Notes: generated by a model not told the origin, from the sequence alone. Shown: positions 1-5,672, numbered from the stretch's first letter. The stretch is DNA of 5,767 nt from SXXH01 sp041165735 (GCA_046341775.1 JBKDQQ010000167.1:1-5767), one strand, 5' to 3'. Translations and numbers: made by a program.

Positions 1-2
1 GA

Positions 3-1469
3 TCAGAAGTGGTTCCAGAGGTACTGGTTCGTCACCTCGTGGTGGAACTGCACCTCGCTGGCCTTGACCATCGTGCCCAGCGCCTTCGGGCAACGCTCGG
101 CCTGCGCCAGCTTGAGCTCGGCGAACTTGTCGTGCACGCGCTCGCCGTAGAGCTTCTTCATCCACTCGCTCTGCTTGTAGATGCGGATCGAGTCGAAGAT
201 GTTGTCCGGGAGGAAGCGCGTGCGCGTGCGCTTCGCCTCGTCCTTGGCGTCCGCCTCGGGACCCTCGAAGCCGGTCCGGAACAGCGTGTACAGCGTCTGG
301 TAGATGTTGGTGTCCGGACCCACCGAGCGGATCTCGATGCGCGCGCTCTTCTCGTTGCCGATCGGGATGCGAATCATCGAGCCGCGGTCGACGGGCGACA
401 CCTTGATCTGGTTCGGAGCCTCGAAGTGCGGGTCGAGGCGGCGGTAGGCGTTGACGCTGGGGTTCAGCACGAGGCACATGTCCGAACCGGAGTTCAGGAT
501 GCGGTCGATGAACTGCCATGCGAGCTTCGAGACGCCGTCCTGGCCCTTCTTGTCGTGGAACAGGTTGACCTTGCCCTTGCCCACCGAGATGTTCGTGTGC
601 GCGCCCGAGCCGTTGATGCCGACCACGGGCTTGGGCAGGAACGACGCGGTCATGTCCATGCGGGCCGCGATCTGGCGACAGAGCAGCTTGTAGAGCTGGA
701 ACTGGTCGGCCGCGATCAGCGCCTCGGAGTACGAGAAGTTCATCTCGAACTGGCTGGGCGCCACTTCGGGGTGGTCCTTCTCGTTGGTGAATCCCATGGC
801 GCGCTGGGCCTCGGCGGCGGCGTCGATGAACGAGCGCAGCGGGTCGCTGGGCAACGAGTGGTAGTAGCCGCCGGTCGAGACGTACTCGAAGCGTCCGGTC
901 TCGTGGAAATGGCGTTCGGCGTCGCGACCCTTGAACAGGAACCCCTCGATCTCGTTGGCCGCGTAGCACACCGACCCGTCGAGCTTGTAGCGCGCGGCGA
1001 GGTACTGCTTGAGCTTGCCGCGCAGGTCGCCCTCGTACGGATCGCCGTCGCGTCCGAGCACCTCGCCGAACACGAGCACCTTGCCCGCCCCGAAGACGTC
1101 GGAAGGCAGCCAGTAGAACGAGGCCCAGTCGATGGCGAGGCGCAGGTCGCTCTCCGCCTGCACCGAGAAGCCGCGGATCGAGCTGCCGTCGAAGGTCAGG
1201 TTGTCGTAGCTCTTGAGCAGGAACTTCTTGTCGTAGTCGAGCATGTGCAACCGGCCTTCGAGGTCGGTGAAGCACACGGTGACGGCCTTGATGTCCTTCT
1301 CGGACTCGAGGTACTTGATGCGTTCCTTCTTGAGCTTCTCCGGGTCGACGCGGTCGAGGCGCTGCGCCTTGGCGGCGAGGTTCAGCTCCTCCATCTTGTC
1401 GTAGGGGATCTGGAGGAAGGTGCGCAGCGGCGTGGCGCTGGAAGCGTGGCTGGCGGGGGTGTTGGCCAT
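3..1469 (-). CDS. glnA: Glutamine synthetase, type I-like, divergent and lacking the adenylylation motif
   Basis: This gene encodes ATP-dependent ligation of ammonia to glutamate in the cytoplasm, the main ammonium-assimilation step. The protein has 488 residues. The beta-grasp domain spans about 60-145 and contains FDGSSIRGF (93-101). The catalytic domain follows. Visible metal-site residues are E173 and E175 in NEIEGFLF, E235 in HPEVAP, E242 in QFEMNF, H291 in NGSGAHTNIS and E379 in ARIEIR. Substrate-site residues are R344 and E350 in NAYRRLDPHFEAP, R362 and R367 in DRGSMIRIP, and R381. The usual NLYDLPPE loop carrying the adenylylated tyrosine is absent; the C-terminal LPDNIFDSIRIYKQSEW matches the later helical segment of GSI proteins instead. 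GlnE-type control is therefore unlikely (inference). The start at 1469 was chosen because homology begins soon after it and a GGAG lies 11 bases upstream; the frame stays open far upstream only because of high GC. The stop TGA is at 3-5, so the gene is complete. The family is certain; the subgroup is less so. Confidence 0.95.
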   Translation of the reverse strand: MANTPASHASSATPLRTFLQIPYDKMEELNLAAKAQRLDRVDPEKLKKERIKYLESEKDIKAVTVCFTDLEGRLHMLDYDKKFLLKSYDNLTFDGSSIRGFSVQAESDLRLAIDWASFYWLPSDVFGAGKVLVFGEVLGRDGDPYEGDLRGKLKQYLAARYKLDGSVCYAANEIEGFLFKGRDAERHFHETGRFEYVSTGGYYHSLPSDPLRSFIDAAAEAQRAMGFTNEKDHPEVAPSQFEMNFSYSEALIAADQFQLYKLLCRQIAARMDMTASFLPKPVVGINGSGAHTNISVGKGKVNLFHDKKGQDGVSKLAWQFIDRILNSGSDMCLVLNPSVNAYRRLDPHFEAPNQIKVSPVDRGSMIRIPIGNEKSARIEIRSVGPDTNIYQTLYTLFRTGFEGPEADAKDEAKRTRTRFLPDNIFDSIRIYKQSEWMKKLYGERVHDKFAELKLAQAERCPKALGTMVKASEVQFHHEVTNQYLWNHF

Positions 1470-1480
1470 GGTGGTGGGGA

Positions 1481-1484
1481 CTCC
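1481..1484 (-). promoter_or_regulatory. Candidate ribosome binding site of the glutamine synthetase gene
   Basis: GGAG on the minus strand lies 11 bases before the ATG at 1469-1467, with CCCACCACC between. It is somewhat far but supports this start over the unsupported upstream ATGs in the same open frame. Confidence 0.45.
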
Positions 1485-1539
1485 AGGGGACGGGCGGGCT
1501 CGCGCGGCGCCACGCGGGCGCATTGTGCGAGCAGGTCGT

Positions 1540-1595
1540 CTATTTAGCATAAAAATCGGATCGATAAGCATAATATTGACGGAAATTAGGGTTGT
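1540..1595 (-). promoter_or_regulatory. AT-rich island, probable promoter/operator region of glnA
   Basis: This is the only strongly AT-rich stretch in the window and lies 70-125 bases upstream of the glnA start. On the minus strand TATGCT (1552-1547), followed by AAAT, is a plausible -10 element. No good TTGACA match stands 16-18 bases upstream; the best is ATTATG or TATTAT, so an activator may be needed if this is the promoter. Two direct copies of TTATGCT (minus strand; AGCATAA at 1546-1552 and 1567-1573 on the plus strand) are 21 bp apart, two helical turns, as expected for sites of a dimeric or tandemly bound protein. No sigma-54 -24/-12 pattern was seen. Promoter identity is inference. 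A recombination-site reading is discussed in the findings. Confidence 0.4.
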
Positions 1596-1680
1596 AGGTG
1601 TCGTGGTTGGCGCTGGGGGCGTCCAAGCGTGTCGCGGGCAGACGGAGGCACCCGTCCTCTGGCGCGGCCAGCTTCCACGA

Positions 1681-1785
1681 ACGTGCCCGCCCCTCGGACT
1701 TGCCCTGCCGCCGCGCATGTCCCGCCCCCCGGACGTGCCCCGATTCCGGACGTGCCCTGTGGCTGGAGCGGACCGCCACGTGCCG
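1681..1785. repeat. Degenerate tandem array, ~17-bp unit with ACGTGCCC core
   Basis: On the plus strand ACGTGCCC occurs at 1681, 1733 and 1750, ACTTGCCC at 1698, a shortened ATGTCCC at 1717, and ACGTGCCG at 1778. Starts of the first five are 17, 19, 16 and 17 bases apart, and the spacers between them mostly end in CCGG or TCGG, giving a unit of the form ACGTGCCC-N5-CCGG. The sixth copy is displaced (28 bases). A period of 17 is not a multiple of three, so this is not a peptide repeat. It lies in the gap between the recombinase stop and the glnA start. Its function is unknown; tandem protein-binding sites or slippage-derived repeats are both possible. Confidence 0.6.
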
Positions 1786-1855
1786 TGCGTCCTGCTCCCC
1801 TGCGGATGCGCTGGCTCCGTTGCGCAACCGGCCCGACCACCGAGCGAGGCGCGGT

Positions 1856-2935
1856 TCAGGCGCCGCTGCGCGGGTGCGCCTTCTCGTACACCTCGCGCAG
1901 ACGCTCGATCGACACGTGCGTGTAGATCTGCGTCGTGGTCAGGTGCGCATGGCCCAGCAGTCCCTGCACGCTGCGCAGGTCCGCGCCGGCGTCGAGCAGG
2001 TGCGTGGCGAAGCTGTGGCGCAGCATGTGGGGTGTCGGCTTCTTCGCCAATCCGGCGCGCAGCGCGTTGTCCTCGACGATGCGTTGCAGGGTGCGCGTCG
2101 TCAGTCGCGTGCCGCGCGGCCCGAGGAACAACGCGTCGGGCGCGCCGCGCGAGGGCGCGGGACGAAGAGGGTCGAGCAGGTACTCGCGCAAGGCGCGCTG
2201 CGCATGGCTGCCGACGACGCACAAGCGCTCCTTCCTGCCCTTGCCGCGCACGCGAGCCAGGCCGCGCTCGAGGTCGAGGTCGCCGCGATCGAGCCCCACG
2301 GCCTCCGAGGCGCGCGTGCCCGCGGAGTACATCAACTCGAGCAAGGCGCGATCGCGTCGGCCGGCGGGCGTCGCGGCATCCGGCGCGGCGAGCAGGGCTT
2401 CGACCTCCTCCAGCGCCAAGGCGCGCGGCAACTTGCGCTCGCCACGCCGACGGGGCAGGCCCGCGGTGGGAGCGGACAGCACCAATCCGCGCCGCAGCAT
2501 GTGCTTGTACAGGCTGCGCACCGCGCTCAAGCGCCGTTGGATGGTGGCGCGCGACAACTCGCGGGCATCGAGGTCGGCGAGCCACGCCCGCAAGCCGCGG
2601 GGCGAGACCGATCCGGGCTCGTGGCATGCGCGCGTTCCTTGGAAGCGCGCGTAGTCCTCGAGGTCGAGGCGGTAGGCGCGCAAGGAATGCGCGCTCGCGC
2701 CCCGCGCCGCGCCGAATTCGGCCAAGAACTGGTCGATGGCGCGCGCGAATGCCGCGGGCACCGGCGGCGCCTCGGGCTCGGGCTCGCGCAACTCGCGCGG
2801 CAGGGGATCGCCGCGCCGCGTCGCGGCACTCGTCGCCGCATCCGTCGCTGGACGCCGCGTCGCGCGCGTCGGCGCGCTGCGCACGCCGTCGTCCTCCGCG
2901 GCGGCGGGAGTCGAGCGCTTGGAGGGACGCGCCAT
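1856..2935 (-). CDS. Tyrosine recombinase, XerC/XerD type
   Basis: This is a site-specific DNA recombinase that cuts and rejoins strands through a 3'-phosphotyrosine. In the Xer family it resolves chromosome dimers at dif with a partner recombinase; some relatives act on integrated elements. The 359-residue protein has a basic, Ala/Arg/Pro-rich, probably disordered N-terminus (1-60). A SAM-like core-binding domain follows (about 62-160; SAHSLRAYRLDLEDY, TIQRRLSAVRSLYKH), then the catalytic domain (about 168-359). The full catalytic set is visible: R208 (SAGTRASE), K232 (VRGKGRKERL), H303 and R306 (PHMLRHSFATHLL), H329 (LLGHA) and Y338 (TQIYTHV), with the family's nine-residue step from H329 to Y338. 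The start at 2935 is preceded by GGAGG with a 10-base spacer and lies 20 bases after the previous gene's stop. An in-frame extension to 3187 would overlap that gene and has no homology. Whether it is XerC or XerD cannot be decided here. Confidence 0.93.
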   Translation of the reverse strand: MARPSKRSTPAAAEDDGVRSAPTRATRRPATDAATSAATRRGDPLPRELREPEPEAPPVPAAFARAIDQFLAEFGAARGASAHSLRAYRLDLEDYARFQGTRACHEPGSVSPRGLRAWLADLDARELSRATIQRRLSAVRSLYKHMLRRGLVLSAPTAGLPRRRGERKLPRALALEEVEALLAAPDAATPAGRRDRALLELMYSAGTRASEAVGLDRGDLDLERGLARVRGKGRKERLCVVGSHAQRALREYLLDPLRPAPSRGAPDALFLGPRGTRLTTRTLQRIVEDNALRAGLAKKPTPHMLRHSFATHLLDAGADLRSVQGLLGHAHLTTTQIYTHVSIERLREVYEKAHPRSGA

Positions 2936-2945
2936 GCGCGAACGC

Positions 2946-2950
2946 CCTCC
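2946..2950 (-). promoter_or_regulatory. Ribosome binding site deciding the recombinase start
   Basis: GGAGG on the minus strand lies 10 bases before the ATG at 2935-2933, between the upstream stop codon (2958-2956) and this start. It fixes the start at 2935 rather than at the more upstream in-frame ATG. Confidence 0.7.
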
Positions 2951-2955
2951 GCCTC

Positions 2956-4401
2956 TCAAGAATCCGAGCCGGCGCCGCCCGTCGGCTCGCCCTGCGCGTC
3001 GGGCTTCGTCCCGGTCTTCGCCTTCTTCGCGTCGTTCGTCACGCCTTTCGTCGCGCCGTTCGCCCAACCCGTGGGCCGCGCGCTCTTCGGCTCCAGCAGC
3101 GCCAAGAGCGTCATCGCCGTGCCGAAGTTCTCGCTGCGATCGAAGACGCGGTCGTTCCAGCCGCCGGACTCCTCGCGCACCACCCACAGCAACGCCTGCA
3201 GCCGCGAGCGCAGCTCGGCGCGGTCCTTCTCCGGCAGGAACTCGATCGCCTGCGCGACATAGCGGTGTCCGTAGAAGAAGTAGTACGGCGCGATGCTGTA
3301 GGGCGGGATGTGCGTGCCGCCCTGGCGCCGGCGCACTTCAAGCCATTCCCAGTGCGCGAAGAACGCATCGACCGCCACGCGGATGCGCTCCGGCGAGCCG
3401 CGACCGGCGAGGTGCAGGGTCGTCTCGACCACGGCCATGCGCGCCACGGCGGCGGGGATCTCCTCGGCAGACTTGCCGCTCTTCGAGCCGGCGTTCGTGG
3501 CGTATTGGATGGCGCCCGAATCGCCGCGCGAGTCCTCCAGCGTCTGCAAGGCGCGCGACACCAGCTCCTCGGGCACCGCGTGTCCTTGGGCCTTCGCCTG
3601 GTACAGGATCTGCAGGGTGGGCGCCGTCATGAACGGGCTCGCGCCTTGGGGCGCGTCGGTGCGCGCGTAGTTCCAGCCGCCGCTTTGCGCGTGTTCCATG
3701 GTGTCGAGCGCGCCGATCAACCATGCGATGGTGCTCGCGACCTTGTCCTTGCGCCCGCCTTGCACGAGCGAGTGCTGCTCGAGCAGCAGCAGGAACTCCA
3801 GCGCGTAGGCGTGTCCCCAGCCGCGCACGTCGTAGCCCTTGCAACCCTCGGGCTGCATCAGCGGGTGGCCGAGCTTGTCGAGCACGAAGTCGAGGGCGCG
3901 CTCGAGGGCCGCCTGCACCTCTTCCGTCGGCTTGCCGCCGTGCGCGCGGATCAGGGCCGTCGAGGCGATCGAAGTGCCGCCGATCCGGTAGCCGAGCGGG
4001 ATCTGCGCCGCCCGCGCCTCGCCTTCGTAGGGCGCGACGCGATAGACGCCTTCGTAGGGCCATTCGGCCTTGGGCGCGCCCTCTGTCAAGGATTCTTGAC
4101 GGGACATCAGGATCTCGACGCAACGCGCGGGCGCCGCCTCCAGCGCCGCGCGCGCAGGCGCCGTGGCCGCAGCCTTCTTGGCGTCGGCGGACTCCTTGAG
4201 CTTCTTGTCGCCTTCGGCCTGCTTCTGCGCCGCTTCGCGCCGTTGGCGTTGGCGCTCGGCGCGCGCATCGTCCTGCTTGGGCTCGGCCGGCTTGGCGTCC
4301 TGGGCGAGCGCGACCGGCGTGCTCGACGCAGCGGCGAGTGCCTGGGCGGAGGGGAAGACGAGGGCGGCGAGGACGCAGGCGAGCGAGGGGACGAGCAGCA
4401 T
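2956..4401 (-). CDS. Exported protein with squalene-oxidase/prenyltransferase-like (alpha/alpha toroid) repeats
   Basis: The exact function is unknown. The 481-residue protein opens with a signal peptide (about 1-24; MLLVPSLACVLAALVFPSAQ), so it probably acts outside the cytoplasm. A highly charged Lys/Arg/Glu/Ala linker, likely helical or coiled coil, runs from about 38 to 80. A helical-repeat domain covers about 85-440 and carries the Gly-Gly-Trp signatures of the terpene-cyclase/prenyltransferase toroid fold: QSGGWNY (239-245) and ESGGWNDRVFDRSENFGTAMTLLAL (411-435, quoted from its two halves ESGGWNDRVF and ENFGTAMTLLAL). RGWGHAYALEFLLLLEQH (193-210) is another repeat-like helix. I see no DXDD cyclase acid motif, so a hopanoid or squalene cyclase reaction is not supported. 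Secreted proteins of this style are common in Planctomycetota (established pattern, not tested here). The tail after 440 is low-complexity Lys/Gly/Thr. The recombinase gene follows after 20 bases. The start at 4401 is supported by the signal peptide; a normal Shine-Dalgarno is lacking (see hairpin). Confidence 0.82.
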   Translation of the reverse strand: MLLVPSLACVLAALVFPSAQALAAASSTPVALAQDAKPAEPKQDDARAERQRQRREAAQKQAEGDKKLKESADAKKAAATAPARAALEAAPARCVEILMSRQESLTEGAPKAEWPYEGVYRVAPYEGEARAAQIPLGYRIGGTSIASTALIRAHGGKPTEEVQAALERALDFVLDKLGHPLMQPEGCKGYDVRGWGHAYALEFLLLLEQHSLVQGGRKDKVASTIAWLIGALDTMEHAQSGGWNYARTDAPQGASPFMTAPTLQILYQAKAQGHAVPEELVSRALQTLEDSRGDSGAIQYATNAGSKSGKSAEEIPAAVARMAVVETTLHLAGRGSPERIRVAVDAFFAHWEWLEVRRRQGGTHIPPYSIAPYYFFYGHRYVAQAIEFLPEKDRAELRSRLQALLWVVREESGGWNDRVFDRSENFGTAMTLLALLEPKSARPTGWANGATKGVTNDAKKAKTGTKPDAQGEPTGGAGSDS

Positions 4402-4406
4402 GGCTC

Positions 4407-4426
4407 AGGGAGCGTACTCGCTCCCT
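4407..4426 (-). promoter_or_regulatory. Perfect 8-bp hairpin just upstream of the toroid-protein start
   Basis: AGGGAGCG (plus 4407-4414) and CGCTCCCT (4419-4426) are perfect inverted repeats around a 4-base TACT loop. The stem ends five bases before the ATG at 4401. On the transcript the 5' arm contains the only purine-rich Shine-Dalgarno-like run (GGGAGGGAG), so folding would hide most of it, or would leave a CGGG brought close to the start. No U-run follows, so this is not a typical intrinsic terminator. A translational control role is inference. Confidence 0.45.
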
Positions 4427-4592
4427 CCCGCGCGGGCTAGTGGAGCAGGCCGTTGCTGGGGAGCAAGCGGCGCGCATCGGAGGGCATGCGGGCAGCGCGC
4501 ATGGCCGCCCAGCAAGGTGGCAGGGTCGCTCCCGGCAGGCGCTTGCTGCGCGTGCTCGCATCCCGTGCTCGTGCCGCGCCGGCGAGCCGCAG

Positions 4593-4627
4593 CCTCGAAC
4601 CGTCCTTCGAATCGCGCCTTCGAATCG
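4593..4627. repeat. Short direct repeats with CCTTCGAATCG core
   Basis: CCTTCGAATCG occurs at 4604-4614 and again at 4617-4627, a 13-bp period, with a degraded third copy CCTCGAACCG at 4593-4602. Each full copy contains the palindrome TTCGAA, so the two copies could also pair as a 6-bp stem with a 7-base loop. The array begins three bases after the stop codon (4633-4631) of the coiled-coil gene in its direction of transcription. Its role is unknown; a 3'-end structure or simple local duplication are both possible. Confidence 0.55.
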
Positions 4628-4630
4628 TCC

Positions 4631-5026
4631 TCAGGGGCGCTTTGCGCGTGCCGATCCTTGGTCCTTGGCGGCCGTCTTCGGCGCGGACTTGGCCTCGGAT
4701 CCCGCGGCATCCAACTGGCTGCGCCAACCGCGCAACAACGCATGGCGGGATTCAGGGTTGATGCCGAAGGTGAAGCCGGCCTTCTCCGACTCGTCGAGCG
4801 TCGCCTGCATCACCTTGGCCGCGGCTTGCTGGGCCGCGACCCACGCACGCAGGTCGGCCAACTCCGCCTCCTGCTTGGCGAGCTTGTCCTTGGCCTGCGC
4901 CAAGTCGCGCTCGACGACGGACAGCCGTTCGAGCGGTCCGTCCTTGGTCGTCTTGTCCTGCGCCGAGGGCAGGACGAGCAAGGCGGCGGAAGCGAGCGCG
5001 AAGGTGGCGAGTGCGAGCGTCTTCAT
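4631..5026 (-). CDS. Small secreted coiled-coil protein of unknown function
   Basis: I do not recognise the family. The 131-residue protein has a clear signal peptide (1-23; positively charged start, LALATFALASAALLVLP core, then SAQ), so it is probably exported to the periplasm or cell surface. Residues about 32-83 form a predicted coiled coil with heptad-like Leu/Ala spacing (LERLSVVERDLAQAKDKLA, KQEAELADLRAWVAAQQ). A more conserved-looking segment follows (84-107; AGFTFGINPESRHALLRGW), then a Lys/Ala-rich tail. The start at 5026 was chosen for the signal peptide; the same frame is open to 5374, but that extension is Arg-rich and runs over the divergent MFS gene. No Shine-Dalgarno is visible; the ATG is preceded by GCCACCACCGCC. 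It is divergent from the MFS gene and upstream of the toroid-protein gene, another exported product; a functional link is only a guess. Confidence 0.72.
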   Translation of the reverse strand: MKTLALATFALASAALLVLPSAQDKTTKDGPLERLSVVERDLAQAKDKLAKQEAELADLRAWVAAQQAAAKVMQATLDESEKAGFTFGINPESRHALLRGWRSQLDAAGSEAKSAPKTAAKDQGSARAKRP

Positions 5027-5279
5027 GGCGGTGGTGGCGTGAGCCCGCTTGGGTGTCGACCGGCGCGCACGCGGGACTTGAAGCGCACTGGCGTTCCGGC
5101 CCGGCCTCCCGAGCGCGCGGCGCGTTCGCGCCCTCGGGGGAGGGCTGCGAAGGGCTGGCCGGCCATCAGGCCAGCCAGCGGGATCCGCGCGGGGCGACCT
5201 GCGACGCGCGGGATCGCGCCTGTTCTCCCGGCGCCTCCGCGGCAGTATCCTCCCGCGGCGGCGCCTCGGGCCCGCGCGC
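5027..5279. other. Divergent intergenic region with clustered GC-rich hairpins
   Basis: This 253-bp gap should contain promoters for both outward-facing genes, but no convincing -35/-10 pair is visible; TATCCT at 5246-5251 (plus strand) is a weak -10-like hexamer 28 bases before the MFS start. It holds three inverted repeats in a row: GGCGC-GTTC-GCGCC (5119-5132), GCCCTC-GGGG-GAGGGC (5130-5145) and GGCTGGCC-N8-GGCCAGCC (5153-5176). The first two share three bases and cannot both form fully. No coding sequence was recognised. Confidence 0.5.
5153..5176. repeat. Perfect 8-bp inverted repeat with 8-base loop
   Basis: GGCTGGCC (5153-5160) and GGCCAGCC (5169-5176) are exact reverse complements around GGCCATCA. 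The site sits about 130 bases upstream of the coiled-coil gene and about 100 bases upstream of the MFS gene. Because it is in a divergent promoter region, a dimeric-regulator operator is possible, as is a transcript hairpin. No T-run follows on either strand, so an intrinsic terminator is unlikely. Confidence 0.45.
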
Positions 5280-5669
5280 ATGTCCTCCACACCCTCCCTG
5301 CCCGCCGGCAAGCGGCCCCTCCTGGCCGTCTTCCTGGTCGTCCTGATCGACCTGCTCGGCTTCGGCATCGTCATCCCGCTGCTGCCGGTCTACTCGAAGG
5401 CCTACGGCGCTTCCGAGACGACCATGGGGCTCCTGTTCGCCACCTTCAGCGCGATGCAGTTCCTGGTCGCGCCGATGTGGGGTCGACTCTCCGATCGCAT
5501 CGGCCGCAGGCCGGTGCTGGTCGGCGGCTTGTTCGGCACGGCGGCGAGCTACGTGCTCTTCGCGTTGTCGGACAGCTTGTGGATGTTGTTCCTCTCGCGC
5601 GCCCTCGCCGGGTTCCTGGCGGCCAACATCTCGACCGCGATGGCCTACGTGGCCGACGTGACGACGCCG
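5280..5669 (+). CDS. Major facilitator superfamily transporter, N-terminal part only
   Basis: This is an inner-membrane secondary transporter of the MFS, most like the DHA1/tetracycline-type drug:H+ antiporters; the substrate cannot be told. About 130 native residues are visible. TM1 spans about 13-37 with LIDLLGFGIVIPLLPVY. TM2 is about 48-66 (TTMGLLFATFSAMQFLVAP). The cytoplasmic loop carries the classic motif A, GRLSDRIGRRPV (68-79). TM3 is about 79-97. TM4 is about 100-123 with SRALAGFLAANISTAMAYVAD, including the motif-B-like Arg107. After VADVTTP (124-130) a normal family member continues with EER-type residues and TM5; instead the frame gives KPAPPPRSAQNSVGLL and stays unlike MFS to the window end. 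I therefore end the native gene near 5669 at a probable chimeric junction. The start ATG at 5280 is the only good one; no clear Shine-Dalgarno precedes it. Only 5 of 130 codons end in A or T. Confidence 0.85.
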
Positions 5670-5672
5670 AAG
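5645..5672. other. Probable chimeric junction between MFS gene and FAD-oxidase fragment
   Basis: The plus strand is good MFS sequence up to about 5669 (AYVADVTTP), and the minus strand is good FAD-oxidase sequence down to about 5648 (FGVVTSAT). The roughly 22 bases in between read plausibly as both, as expected if two unrelated molecules were joined at a short shared sequence. Both genes are cut mid-domain in opposite orientation, without insertion-sequence ends, target duplications or an attachment site. An assembly or library chimera is most likely; a true rearrangement is possible. Confidence 0.65.

Larger units (their letters stand above)
4402..4630. other. Intergenic gap of 229 bp between the toroid gene and the small coiled-coil gene
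   Basis: I see no credible coding sequence here; open frames on both strands are Arg/Ala-rich composition artefacts. It holds the start-proximal hairpin (4407-4426), a short inverted repeat TTGCT-GGGG-AGCAA (4453-4466) and three TTCGAA-type direct repeats abutting the stop of the upstream gene (4593-4627). No T-rich intrinsic terminator was recognised, so read-through from the small gene into the toroid gene cannot be excluded. Confidence 0.6.

Noticed and set aside
1542..1569. Canonical 28-bp dif site
   Set aside because: Only the XerD-like arm fits; the XerC-like arm and the 6-bp centre do not match the consensus, so a complete dif is not claimed.
1681..1785. CRISPR array
   Set aside because: The units are about 17 bp including spacers and degenerate, unlike 24-40 bp repeats with unique spacers, and no cas gene is present.
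1819..1828. GTTGCGCAAC palindrome just downstream of the recombinase stop as a terminator
   Set aside because: It leaves only a 3-bp stem once a loop is allowed, and no T-run follows on the minus strand.
1470..2627. Continuation of the glutamine synthetase reading frame upstream to about 2627
   Set aside because: The extension is Arg/Ala/Pro-rich, runs antisense-frame through the recombinase gene and the AT island, and has no homology. It is an open frame caused by high GC.
2936..3187. Longer recombinase start giving a 443-residue protein
   Set aside because: It would overlap the end of the toroid-protein gene by more than 200 bases, adds low-complexity Arg-rich residues, and ignores the well-placed GGAGG before 2935.
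2956..4401. Calling the toroid-repeat protein a squalene-hopene cyclase
   Set aside because: The catalytic DXDD motif is absent, the protein is shorter than cyclases, and it carries a signal peptide; only the fold signature is supported.
1420..4440. Very long plus-strand open frame (about 1006 residues) opposite the recombinase and toroid genes
   Set aside because: Its product is Arg/Ala-rich without domains, and it is a mirror of two convincing minus-strand genes with catalytic motifs and a signal peptide.
4437..4743. Small open frames on the minus strand in and around the 4402-4630 gap
   Set aside because: They overlap the coiled-coil gene in another frame, are Arg/Ala-rich, and lack start signals.
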